64,000 nucleotides of DNA from Hyphomicrobiales bacterium (lineage in GTDB: Bacteria; Pseudomonadota; Alphaproteobacteria; Rhizobiales; Xanthobacteraceae), in NCBI GenBank assembly GCA_017305715.1, contig JAFKKG010000018.1, positions 62,001 through 126,000 on the forward strand, given 5' to 3'. Below the pieces are notes generated by a model, which was given only the letters and a program-made list of their open reading frames with translations, was not told the origin of the DNA and did no database searches. Made by a program: the position numbers and the translations under genes. Of this stretch, positions 51,878 through 60,664 are shown in pieces (the first letter of the stretch is position 1; each line of letters opens with the position of its first letter).

Positions 51878-53067
51878 TGCACTGCTCCGATCCGGCGCAA
51901 TTGAGCAATATCTGCCTTCGTGATGCCGAGCGAAGCCAAGATCTCGTCGGTGTGTTGACCGAGCTTTGGTCCTGCCCACTTTATGCCGCCTGGCGTATCC
52001 GACAGTTTCGGCGTGATACCCGGCATCTTAACGGTCACGTTGCCCGGCAGCTCAGTCGTCAAAATCATGTCTCTGGCGACATAATGGGGATCTTCGACGA
52101 TATCAGCAACCGAATAGATCCGCGCGGCGGGTACATCGGCCGCATCAAGCAGGGAAAGAATCTCGTCAATGGGACGCGCTGATGTCCACGCGCCAATTGC
52201 GGCGTCCAGACACGCGTTGCACCCGACCCGCCCTTCGTTGCTGACGAGCGCCGGATCGTCAGCAAGGTCCGGTCGGTCTATCACCCGCATCAATCGCTTA
52301 AATATCGCGTCGCTGTTGCCCGCTATGACGACATGACCTCCATCAGAGCTTGGATAAGTATTAGACGGACTGATTCCTGGCAGAGCCCCGCCTGTACGCG
52401 TCCTGACGTAGCCCATGAGGTCATATTCCGGCACCAGGCTTTCCATCAAATTGAATACGCTTTCATACAACGAGACGTCGACGATTTGTCCCTTGCCCTG
52501 ACCTGTCTTGACACGAAGCAGCGACATCAACGCTCCGATCACGCCATGAAGTGATGCCAAACTATCACCGATGCTGATACCGACACGGGCCGGCGGGCTG
52601 CCCGGATCGCCGGTCGTGAACCGCAGTCCTCCCATGGCTTCACCGATCGCGCCAAAGCCTGACTTATCTCGATAGGGCCCGGTCTGCCCGTAACCAGAGA
52701 TGCGCACCAAAGTCAGCTTGGGATTGAGCGCGGACAGCACATCCCAGCCAAGTCCCAATTTCTCAAGGTTGCCCGGCTTAAAGTTCTCAATCACCACGTC
52801 CGCTTGCGACGCCAATCGAAGGGCTAGTTCGCGCCCTTCCTGGGACTTCAGATCGATTGCTATTGACTTCTTGTTGCGCGACTGCAGATACCACCAGAGT
52901 GAAGTGCCCTGATGCAACTTTCGCCACCCGCGAAGTGGGTCCCCCATGCCAGGCTGCTCAATCTTCACGACGTCAGCCCCAAATTCAGCAAACAAACGCG
53001 CAGCAAATGGCGCGGCGATTAGAGTTCCAAATTCTACGACCCGAATTCCGGATAACGGTCCGTGCAC
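51874..53067 (-). CDS. CaiB/BaiF class III CoA-transferase
   Basis: A 397-residue CoA-transferase, starting at GTG 53067. N-terminal GIRVVEFGTLIAAPFAARLF and FGADVVKIEQPGMGDPLRGW are family markers. Where most members have a catalytic Asp (GFD or GYD), this one reads KSGFGAIGEAMGGLRFTTGD, so the acyl-carrying aspartate is not in the usual place. I recall similar GFGxxGEAMGG versions among citramalate/mesaconate-type transferases. Coupled to an HMG-CoA lyase gene, it probably loads CoA onto a branched hydroxy-dicarboxylic acid. Confidence 0.88.
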   Translation of the reverse strand: MHGPLSGIRVVEFGTLIAAPFAARLFAEFGADVVKIEQPGMGDPLRGWRKLHQGTSLWWYLQSRNKKSIAIDLKSQEGRELALRLASQADVVIENFKPGNLEKLGLGWDVLSALNPKLTLVRISGYGQTGPYRDKSGFGAIGEAMGGLRFTTGDPGSPPARVGISIGDSLASLHGVIGALMSLLRVKTGQGKGQIVDVSLYESVFNLMESLVPEYDLMGYVRTRTGGALPGISPSNTYPSSDGGHVVIAGNSDAIFKRLMRVIDRPDLADDPALVSNEGRVGCNACLDAAIGAWTSARPIDEILSLLDAADVPAARIYSVADIVEDPHYVARDMILTTELPGNVTVKMPGITPKLSDTPGGIKWAGPKLGQHTDEILASLGITKADIAQLRRIGAVQ

Positions 53068-53136
53068 TTCTCACGCCCCCCTAATTTTTCAGCTTAGGTC
53101 ACTCAGACAGTGCAAGTCCAATACCGTTTGGGGAAC

Positions 53137-53161
53137 GTGCGTTCGCAGATTGCGAACGCAC
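53137..53161. promoter_or_regulatory. 11-3-11 palindrome with LysR T-N11-A core
   Basis: GTGCGTTCGCA, GAT, TGCGAACGCAC: a perfect 25-bp inverted repeat between lysR and the CoA-transferase gene. Its core TTCGCAGATTGCGAA holds the classical T-N11-A LysR box. It lies about 70-95 bp upstream of the transferase start, the usual distance for activation. A terminator for lysR is the alternative, but no T-run follows on the minus strand. Confidence 0.6.
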
Positions 53162-53175
53162 AAAGCATTCGTCAA

Positions 53176-54132
53176 CTACGCGAAGCTCGATCGCGAGGAC
53201 CGTAGGTGGTCCAGCATCATTTGGCTGGTTGTCGACAGGCCAGCAGAATTCCTCGTGACAATCACCAGTTCTCGATCCGCCCAATGATCCGCCAATTTGA
53301 TGGCGCACAAATCCATACCCCGGCTCAAGACATCGAATGCGCGGTCGGGAATCAAGCCGATTCCCATTCCTGCTTGCACCATCCGGCACACCGCATCAAA
53401 GCCGGGAACGTGTACCCTCAGTCGGATCGATTTACCGATCTGTTGCGCGGAGTACTGTGAGCGGAGATAGATCGAACTTTCTGCAACAAGCCCAACATGA
53501 TCGTAGTCAAGCGTATCAGAAAAAGCCACCTTCCTCGCGCGTGAGAGCGGGTGATCTAACCTCACTACAATAACAAGTTGATCTTTGCGATATGCATATG
53601 ATTCCAACCCGCGCCTCGAAACGTCCGCCGAACAGATTCCGATATCCGCAAGTCCTTCCTCCACTCCCCGAACGACTTCGGCGCTAGAGTGCTCCTGGAG
53701 ATCGAGACAAACGAGTTGGTGAGATCGAAAGAATCCTGGCAAGTCGTCCGGTAAAAATTCGATGATTGACGACAGATTAGCCAGCATTCGTACATGTCCG
53801 CGTGCACCGCGCGAGTGTTCGGTCATCTCGACCGCCAATTTCTCCACGTTAAGCAGCATAGCTCGCGCATGATGCAACAGCGATTGGCCCGCTGGAGTGA
53901 GCGTCATTCCGTTAGCGTGTCGTGCAAAAAGTGTCACTTGAAGCGCTCTCTCCAGGTCATGCATTCTCCTACTGACGGCGGAGGGAGCAATAGCTGCCCG
54001 TTGCGAGGCACGAGTTAAGCTGCCATCTTCGCAAATCGCGATGAATAGCTGCAGTGTCGTGAGATCAATACGCTTGGCAAGGTCAATTCTCTTGAGATCG
54101 CTTGGCCGTTCCGGTCGAGCCTTCTTTTGCAT
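53176..54132 (-). CDS. LysR-family transcriptional regulator
   Basis: A 318-residue regulator. The helix-turn-helix is LQLFIAICEDGSLTRASQRA and AIAPSAVSRRMHDLERALQV; GHVRMLANLSSIIEFLPDDL begins the effector domain, close to LTTRs annotated near organic-acid genes. ATG 54132 with AGAAGG upstream is preferred over an in-frame start 22 codons earlier. It is transcribed in the same direction as the CoA-transferase/lyase pair, 108 bp upstream, with a LysR-type palindrome in between, so it likely controls that pair. Confidence 0.9.
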   Translation of the reverse strand: MQKKARPERPSDLKRIDLAKRIDLTTLQLFIAICEDGSLTRASQRAAIAPSAVSRRMHDLERALQVTLFARHANGMTLTPAGQSLLHHARAMLLNVEKLAVEMTEHSRGARGHVRMLANLSSIIEFLPDDLPGFFRSHQLVCLDLQEHSSAEVVRGVEEGLADIGICSADVSRRGLESYAYRKDQLVIVVRLDHPLSRARKVAFSDTLDYDHVGLVAESSIYLRSQYSAQQIGKSIRLRVHVPGFDAVCRMVQAGMGIGLIPDRAFDVLSRGMDLCAIKLADHWADRELVIVTRNSAGLSTTSQMMLDHLRSSRSSFA

Positions 54133-54364
54133 ATTCAACCTTCTCGGATCTCGAGGTTTGCGCGTCTGAGATTCGTGCAGATTGCGGCTCCAACCCAAGC
54201 GATAGTAGCCTCGCCGACGCCTTCAGAGCGCAGCACACGTCGACTTGCAGGAGCCGGGTCTAATTGCATAATTCCCTCATTCGCACTTGAACTTCGCGGA
54301 CGCGGAACGCGAAATTCGTTCGCCCATTTTGCGGAACTGCTACGATACCTAGCTGGGGCGCGGT

Positions 54365-54913
54365 TCAAAGCTCGGCTAGCGAGCCCCATTCCGGCACGTG
54401 AGCGGCCAGCTTATTAAGGAGGTGGCTCAGTTGCTTGAGCTCCGCCTTCGACAAGCAAGAAAGCATGGCCGCCTCCCGTTGCTTCAACAATGGAATGTAT
54501 CGACGGTAAGTCATTCGCCCCTCTTGCGTCAAAAACAAGCACTGCCGTCGATTGTCCGCCGCATCCATTTGTCTCTTAATAAGGCGTTTTTTCTCCATGA
54601 GGATTACGGCTCGGCTCACTGCAGCTTTGAGATGCCCTGAGAATTCGCAGAACTCAGCTGCCGTGATCCCTTCACGGAAATTGAGCGCGATGAGCAGTAC
54701 GATCTCGGGTCGAGTCAACCCAAACTCGGCTTCAATCGCACGAAAGGACGGCTCACGCCAGAAGTTCACAACGTAACTCATCTTGTAGGCTGTCGCTATA
54801 TCTGTCCCATCCAGGATCTCGCGCAAACTGTCATCGTCATCGACGCCGACTCTTGATTCAGCCCCTTTGGCAATTGGTCTCATATTAGACTTTCTAGTTG
54901 CCATTTTTGTCAT
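54365..54913 (-). CDS. MarR-family transcriptional regulator
   Basis: A 182-residue winged-helix regulator. The DNA-binding region is FGLTRPEIVLLIALNFREGI, AAEFCEFSGHLKAAVSRAVI and LIKRQMDAADNRRQCLFLT. A 40-residue acidic/basic N-terminal extension is longer than usual. ATG 54913 or the ATG three codons later could be the start; AGGAGG lies about 13 bases before the first. It diverges from the broken hydrolase gene and leads towards lysR 232 bp away. It may once have controlled the decayed neighbours. Confidence 0.85.
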   Translation of the reverse strand: MTKMATRKSNMRPIAKGAESRVGVDDDDSLREILDGTDIATAYKMSYVVNFWREPSFRAIEAEFGLTRPEIVLLIALNFREGITAAEFCEFSGHLKAAVSRAVILMEKKRLIKRQMDAADNRRQCLFLTQEGRMTYRRYIPLLKQREAAMLSCLSKAELKQLSHLLNKLAAHVPEWGSLAEL

Positions 54914-54978
54914 TGAGTGCTACGTGCCTCCTAACTGACGCATGTGACTTGCAATGCCATGGGCCCGGGAGGACTTCA

Positions 54979-55920
54979 ATGTTTGCTGTGTCGACGTCCG
55001 GTACGGACTCGCGGGGCGCTGTTGCTTGCCGAGCTTTTCTCTCAGGAACAGTTGACAACCCGATCTATGTTGATCGGGTTTTCCCCGACCGCCGCACCCG
55101 GGGACGGCTGCCGGTAGTGATGCTCCATGGCGCCTGCCACACTGGCTTGTGCTATCTATCGACTCCCGATGGTCGTCGAGGTTGGGCAGACCATTTTGCT
55201 GGGGTGGGTCATGAGGTCTACGTCGTCGACTGGCCCGGTCACGGCCGCTCGCCGCCGAGCCCACATCTTGCGACGCTTTAGACACAGGAAATCGCGGAAT
55301 CGGTGCTGACACTTGTCGCAACGGTCGGACCAGTAATCCTATTGGTTCATTCCGCCAGCGGGCCTATGGCATGGTGGATTTGCGAACGGGCGCCTGACCT
55401 GGTCAGCGCAGTAGTCGCTGTCGCGCCTGGCGCGCCGGCCAATATTCTGCGGCACCTTCCGGCGGATCCAGTCGCTATTGCCAGCTTCAGCCACGACGTC
55501 GAGATGGGCTGCCCAGTGATGCATTCCGAAGAGCGTCCGATCATTGTGGATGACAACTTCGTGCGAAGCTTTTGGGCCAATGCGCCACACTTCCCGCACA
55601 GTGCGTACGATCAATATAAGCTGTCGATCGTTCCCGAGAGCGCGCGCTTGTTCAACGAACGCTTCAATATCGGCGGTCGCGGGTTGCGGATCCAAGATCC
55701 GTCAGCGCTAGCCGATACCCCCATACTGATTGCGAAAGGGGAGCATGATCCACGTCATTCGCGTTCACTCGACGAAGCCACATCGCGCTATCTCGGCGCC
55801 CAGTTTATCTGGCTGGCGGATGAAGGGATCTCTGGTAACGGCCATATGCCGATGATCGAGAAGAATAGTGACAAGGTTGCCGACCTGCTGCTCCGCTGGC
55901 TGACCAGCAGAGGTCTTTGA
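54979..55920 (+). pseudogene. Alpha/beta hydrolase interrupted by an in-frame amber codon
   Basis: ATG 54979 with GGGAGG six bases upstream opens a hydrolase: VVMLHGACHTGLCYLSTPDG, VYVVDWPGHGRSPP. Codon 101 is TAG (55279-55281), and the same frame then continues without any shift through VGPVILLVHSASGPMAWWIC (nucleophile Ser in HSASG), LIAKGEHDPRHS and GNGHMPMIEKNS with the catalytic His, to 55920. A single nonsense change in an otherwise intact 313-residue gene points to recent loss, or to a sequencing error. The following gene is also broken, favouring loss. Confidence 0.8.
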
Positions 55921-55968
55921 AGGCCGAGCCGCGCCAGCCCATTTCGATTGTCAGAGGGAGGAAGTATT

Positions 55969-57179
55969 GTGAAACGTAGACATGTCTTAGCTTGCGTACT
56001 GATGGGCCTCGCTTACGTTACCCCCGCTCAGTCCCAAGTCAGCGACAATGCAGTGAAGATTGGCGTTCTTACCGACATGGCGGGAGTCGTTGCCGACATC
56101 TCTGGTAAGGGTTCGGCAATTGCAGCAAAATGGCGGTTGAAGAGTTCGGCGGCCAAGTGCTCGGCAAGCCGATTGAACTTTTAGAGGCTGATCACCTCCA
56201 CAAACCTGACATCGGAAAGAACATCGCCCGGAAGTGGTTTGACGTCGACGGGGTGGACGCAATTGTCGACATCCCGAATTCGGGCGTTGCATTGGCAGTT
56301 CAAGCCCTCGCCCGTGAAAAGAAGCGGATCGTGATGTACTCGACCGCCGGCAGCACCGTACTTTCGAACGAGCAGTGCTCGCCCTATGGCTTCGTTTGGA
56401 CCTACGATACCTATGCCCTCGCTCATACGACGGCATCGGCGGTCGTGAAAGGCGGGGGTACCTCCTGGTTCATTCTGGCTTCCGATTACGCTTTTGGACA
56501 TCAGCTCCAGAAAGACACAGCCGAAGTCGTGGAGGCTAACGGAGGTAAGGTGCTGGGTTTCGTCCGTCACCCATTAGGCAATGCGGACTATGCGTCGTTT
56601 CTTTTGCAGGCGCAGGCGTCCGGGGCAAAGGTCCTCGGAATTGCAAATGCCGGCCAGGACACAATTAACACAATAAAGCAAGCGGGCGAATTTGGCATAA
56701 TACAACAGGGCCAGAGCCTCGCCGCCTTGATCCTCTTCCTGCAAGATGTTCACAGCCTGGGTTTGAACGTCACGCAGGGCACTTACCTCACCACCGCCTC
56801 ATACTGGGATGTGGACGACACGTCGCGAACCTGGTCGAAGAAGTTCTTCGAGCGTGCCGGCATGATGCCTTCAATGGCACATGCGGGTGTTTTCGGCGCG
56901 GTGCTTCACTATCTCAAAGCGATCAAGCAAGCTGGCACAGACGATCCCGACGCCGTGGCGGCTGCTATGAAGGCAATTCCGATAAACGATCCCTTCACCA
57001 AAGAAGCGCACATTCGAGCAGATGGGAGGGTCGTACGAGATATGTACCTTGCCCGCGTAAAGAAACCCACGGACTCCAAAGAAGCGTGGGATCTCCTCGA
57101 TATCGTGGACAAGATTCCTGCCGAGAAGACAGTCTGGCCTCTCGAACAATCCAAGTACCCGCTCGTGAAGAAGCCCTAG
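55969..57179 (+). pseudogene. Liv-type binding protein with one-base frameshift
   Basis: GTG 55969 behind GGGAGGAAG starts a signal peptide (VKRRHVLACVLMGLAYVTPA) and VKIGVLTDMAGVVADISGKG. At the A-run 56127-56130 one A appears to be missing: AAK should continue MAVEEFGGQVLGKPIELLEA, which is found in the next frame and stays open to 57179. Restoring one A gives a full protein of about 403 residues, homologous to the orphan binding protein at 33522. A deletion in a homopolymer could be a sequencing error, but the preceding gene is broken too. Confidence 0.8.
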
Positions 57180-57990
57180 CAGGAATATCCGAGCCGAAAG
57201 CCACCATGAGAAGTCCTTCCGTTGCCTCTTCTTTGCGGTACATTTGAGCCTCGCAGCGCCTTATCGAGATCGTTCTCGCGGTATTCAACCGTGAGAACAC
57301 CAGGACCGGAGAATGAGACGCTCGCCCGATATCCGTTTCTCGCTTTGCAGATCGCGGATTTGTACATGGTCAACCAGCATGCCCCGCGACGAAGAAGAGA
57401 TGGACCTGCAATTGTATTTTATTGTCTCTTCCGCTGCAGGGTTTCCGATAATAGTGGAGGCGGACTCGTCGGGTGAGCGGCAGACGAACGATTATCACGT
57501 CGACGCTAGGCGCAAAGCTAGTGGCGCTATCGGGGGACAGTCATCGCGCATGTCAGGTAGAGAGCCGGCGGCTCCGGGTTTTGTTCTGCCCAGGGCTGGC
57601 ACGGTCGAGCTGCGCATCCCCAAGCACCCGGCCGTTGAGCTATGATCCGATCGTGGGCCTACCCGCCGTGAAAGGCTGATCAGATCGGCCCGTACCGGAA
57701 ATCCCTAGGGACCCACTACGCCAGCTACACCACCCTATGGGACACGATCGATCGTCGAACTCCGTCGGCTTGATCAACGATGTTGGCGAAATGGCGCCAA
57801 GTCCCGCCAACGACGAAAAATCCGCGTTTCCGCGCGAAACGATATTCGAAATAGCAATTTATTCCGATCGTTTGAGAGCGAGCCCGTTTAGGCTTTTCCA
57901 TCCCATCCTTGAGCAGCCATAAGCGCGGTGGATTTGATTACCTGTCATTCGGCTTGCAATATTGGCTCTGACGCAATTTTGGTGCAGCGC
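57180..57990. other. Non-coding or fully decayed stretch
   Basis: About 810 bases with no gene I can support. Short frames occur on both strands but lack family motifs, start signals or consistent composition. An inverted repeat TTGGCG/CGCCAA lies near 57783-57800. It sits between two pseudogenes and is probably the residue of decayed sequence. Confidence 0.5.
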
Positions 57991-58824
57991 GTTCATTCTG
58001 CGGGAATGGAAAGTGCTGGGCTGGGATGCGGCAGGCATCGTGCGCACCGTCGGCCCCGACGCCAGCCCGGTGACGAGGTCTTCTATGCCGGTTCGATCAC
58101 GCAACCGGGCACCAACATGGAGTTCTCGATGAGCGGATCGTCGGTCGCACGCCGTCATCGCTGGATTGGGCCGAAGCCGCGGCGCTGCCGCTAACCGCGC
58201 TCACCGCATGGGAGATGCTGTTCGATCGGCTCGATGTGACCAAGGCGTCCCGGGCAGTGCAAAGGCCATCTTGATCATTGGCGGCGCCGGCGGCGTAGGA
58301 TCGATGACCGTCCAGACCGCACGGCAACTGACCGACCTCACCGTGATCGCCACGGCGTCGCGGCAAGAAACGCAGGCCTGGGTCACGGCGCTTGGTGCCC
58401 ATCACGCCATCGACCATTCGAAGCCGCTTGCCGCGCAGTTGGCGGCCCTCGGGATCGATGCACCGGCTTTCGTCTTCTCGACCACGCATACAGAGTCGCA
58501 TGTTCCAGCGATCGCCGAACTGATTGCGCCGCAGGGGCGCTTCGGCTTGATCGACGATCCCAAGGGGATTCGATATCATGGTGTTCAAGCGCAAGGCGTC
58601 TCGATCCACCACCAGCTGATGTTCACCCGGCCGATCTACGGTACGCCGGACATGGCCAGCAGGGCCGCATCTTGACCGAGGTCAGCCGCCTCGTTGAGGA
58701 AGGCAAGCTGCGCACCACGCTGACCGAGCGCCTCTCGCCGATCAACGCGGCCAATCTGAAGCAGGCCCACACGCTGCTTGAGACCGGCAAAGCCCGAGGC
58801 AAGGTCGTCCTCGAACGCTTCTGA
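57991..58824 (+). pseudogene. Zinc-type alcohol dehydrogenase/quinone oxidoreductase remnant
   Basis: Pieces of one medium-chain dehydrogenase appear in successive frames: KVLGWDAAGIVRTVGPDAS, then [18 protein letters not shown], then [20 protein letters not shown], then [20 protein letters not shown] (the nucleotide-binding loop) through LIDDPKGIRYHGVQAQGVSI, and finally ILTEVSRLVEEGKLRTTLTE to ERF and TGA 58824. At least four frameshifts are needed, and the first 50 or so residues are missing. The longest open piece (58166-58675) contains the Rossmann part only. Non-functional. Confidence 0.85.
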
Positions 58825-58897
58825 GCCACCATCGGCCGCATTCGCATCGCAACCAAATCAATGTCGAAGCGGTGCGCTTCGGCGAAGGAGAACGCGC

Positions 58898-59248
58898 ATG
58901 AACACCAAGTCCATCCCGACCGCCAATATCAACCGTGAAGCGGCCGCCGCGCTCGTGGCCGCGGCATTGGCAGCCGCGCGCGAGATCGGTATAGAGATCG
59001 CCGTTGCCGTCACCGACGCCACCGGCACCCTGCGTGCGTTCGAGCGGGCGGATGGCGCGCCGTTCCTCACCGCCTCGGTGGCTGAGGACAAGGCCTGGAC
59101 CTCCGCATCCTTCGGATTCCCAACGCACGTCTGGAACGACTATGTCACCAACGACCCGAAGGTTGCACCGCTCGCCCATCTGCCGCGCATGGTCGCGGTA
59201 CACGAACTCTTCTCGCGCTGTTGCTCCCTTGAGTCGCACGTCTGTTAG
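58898..59248 (+). CDS. GlcG/HbpS-like heme-binding protein, C-terminally truncated
   Basis: A 116-residue frame from ATG 58898 (AAGGAG eight bases upstream). Residues 1-100 match the DUF336/GlcG family: INREAAAALVAAALAAAREI, AVAVTDATGTLRAFERADGA and VAEDKAWTSASFGFPTHVWN. After PRMVAV (about 59200) the sequence departs (HELFSRCCSLESHVC), where relatives continue with a Gly-rich PI-xxx-GGIGVSGG section of about 40 residues. The break looks like a recombination junction. It follows the dehydrogenase remnant by 73 bp; the shortened protein may not fold. Confidence 0.65.
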   Translation: MNTKSIPTANINREAAAALVAAALAAAREIGIEIAVAVTDATGTLRAFERADGAPFLTASVAEDKAWTSASFGFPTHVWNDYVTNDPKVAPLAHLPRMVAVHELFSRCCSLESHVC

Positions 59249-59427
59249 TTCGACATGTTGGTGTCAAGGAGCGCCAGAAGTGAGCGCACCAGTACTAGTC
59301 GCCGACGTCCGATCGTTGTCGTGGCGATACGCCCAGCTCCTATCAACTCGTAAAGCTTCGTGCGTCCCAAGCCGGTCACTTCGCATGCATCGTCAATCGT
59401 GCAGGTGAGCCGCTGGGCGAATGGCAT
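59245..59427 (-). CDS. Excisionase-like HTH protein
   Basis: A 60-residue protein (88 if an upstream in-frame ATG at 59511 is used) with a MerR-like/HTH_17 fold: TIDDACEVTGLGRTKLYELI, GAGRIATTTIGRRRLVLVRS. This is the pattern of phage excisionase/AlpA-type DNA-binding proteins. No integrase lies next to it. It stands between a truncated gene and tRNA-Glu, a common integration spot, so it is probably a leftover of a mobile element. RBS weak. Confidence 0.7.
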   Translation of the reverse strand: MPFAQRLTCTIDDACEVTGLGRTKLYELIGAGRIATTTIGRRRLVLVRSLLALLDTNMSN

Positions 59428-59650
59428 TGTACTCGGTTCTGCGGCTTTCAGCGGCGGTTTGAATATTTCCGGACACCAAGGGCGACAAAGAAATTTGCGC
59501 GAATGCGCCACCGACAGTGAGGCATCGCGCCAAGGCTAGTCTGCTAGTGTCGACAGCAAATTCCCTAAGCGTTCGCCGCTGTTCACCAGCGTCTTATTCA
59601 ACCATTATTCGACGAACGCGGCTGAAGGCAACCTAAGTGCCTGAGATTGC

Positions 59651-59725
59651 TGGCGCTCCCTAGGGGAATCGAACCCCTGTTTCAGCCTTGAGAGGGCCGC
59701 GTCCTAACCGCTAGACGAAGGGAGC
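59651..59725 (-). tRNA. tRNA-Glu (anticodon CTC)
   Basis: Complete cloverleaf on the minus strand, 75 nt with encoded CCA. The acceptor strand GCTCCCT pairs with AGGGAGC. Anticodon stem GGCC-type arms enclose CTCTCAA (anticodon CTC), and the T arm is AGGGG-TTCGATT-CCCCT. All conserved positions seem intact. It marks the boundary between the decay zone and the ior genes. Confidence 0.93.
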
Positions 59726-60209
59726 GTTGGCTGCAGGGAATAGCCGTGAAATCGGCCTGCCGCAAGATGGCTTGTGGGGGCGGATGGCTCCATGGCAAAC
59801 GCCGCAAAGCCGCATCTCGGCCCGAAAGCGGCGGAATCCCTGCCCGCCGGGCCGGTGAAATCGAATTCATCTGTTGCCCGGCTGCCGCGACGGCGCGATT
59901 AGACCCGCCGACCTGCCCGGCAGCCCCGCTTTTGACAAACGGCAGACCCAGAATACCTGCCTGATCCAAAACACCTGCCTGTGAAGTCACCGCGGCATCG
60001 ACGTCTGATAGCATCACGGCATTCCTGATGCCGGGCCGGCCAGGCCAATCGCGAAAGGAACTTCCGAAAACAGCAAATCGCCTTCACGAGAAGGCCTTCA
60101 CGAAATGCCTTGGGGCGGGGAATCCACGCGGCGATCCGAGCGAATGGAAATGTGTTCCGGCTCGCGCGCCGCACACAGGTCAACAGCTTGAACAGAGCGA
60201 GGGACGACC
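59726..60209. other. Upstream region of ior genes, no gene seen
   Basis: This 484-bp stretch between tRNA-Glu and the ior genes contains no convincing coding frame. It should hold the promoter of both tRNA-Glu (minus) and iorA (plus). I could not point to a definite sigma site or operator. Confidence 0.5.
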
Positions 60210-60662
60210 ATGATCAAGGTAAAGATAAACGGCCAGGAACAGAATTGGGACGGCGATCCGGATCTGCCGCTGCTCTGGTTTATCCGGGACGAGGCAGGGC
60301 TGACGGGCACCAAATTCGGCTGCGGCCAGGCCCTGTGCGGCTCGTGCACCGTGATCATCGACAAGCAGGCGGTGCGCGCCTGCATCACCTCGGTTTCCGA
60401 CGCGGCCGGCCGCGACGTCACCACCATCGAGGGCCTGCACCCGACCGGCGATCACCCGGTGCAGAAGGCCTGGCGCCAGGTCAATGTCCCGCAATGCGGC
60501 TACTGCCAGGCCGGCCAGATCATGCAGGCCGCCGCCCTGTTGATGGACAATCCAAAACCCAACCACGACCAGATCCGCGAAGCCATGGCGGGCAACATCT
60601 GCCGCTGCGGCTGCTACCAGCGCATTGAAAACGCCGTGCATCTCGCGTCGACGGGGGTGTGA
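60210..60662 (+). CDS. iorA: Isoquinoline 1-oxidoreductase-type [2Fe-2S] subunit
   Basis: Small iron-sulfur subunit of a molybdenum hydroxylase, 150 residues. The plant-type cluster is bound by FGCGQALCGSCTVIID with a fourth Cys in VRACITS. The second cluster uses QCGYCQAGQIMQAA and GNICRCGCYQRI. It relays electrons from the molybdopterin subunit encoded 2 bp downstream. Ior-type two-subunit enzymes lack the FAD subunit of xanthine dehydrogenases and often donate to a cytochrome. GAGCGAGGGACGACC precedes ATG 60210. Confidence 0.92.
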   Translation: MIKVKINGQEQNWDGDPDLPLLWFIRDEAGLTGTKFGCGQALCGSCTVIIDKQAVRACITSVSDAAGRDVTTIEGLHPTGDHPVQKAWRQVNVPQCGYCQAGQIMQAAALLMDNPKPNHDQIREAMAGNICRCGCYQRIENAVHLASTGV

Positions 60663-60664
60663 TC

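Noticed and set aside
58166-58675. Independent small NAD(P)-binding protein
   Set aside because: It is the middle part of one medium-chain dehydrogenase whose other parts lie in adjacent frames.
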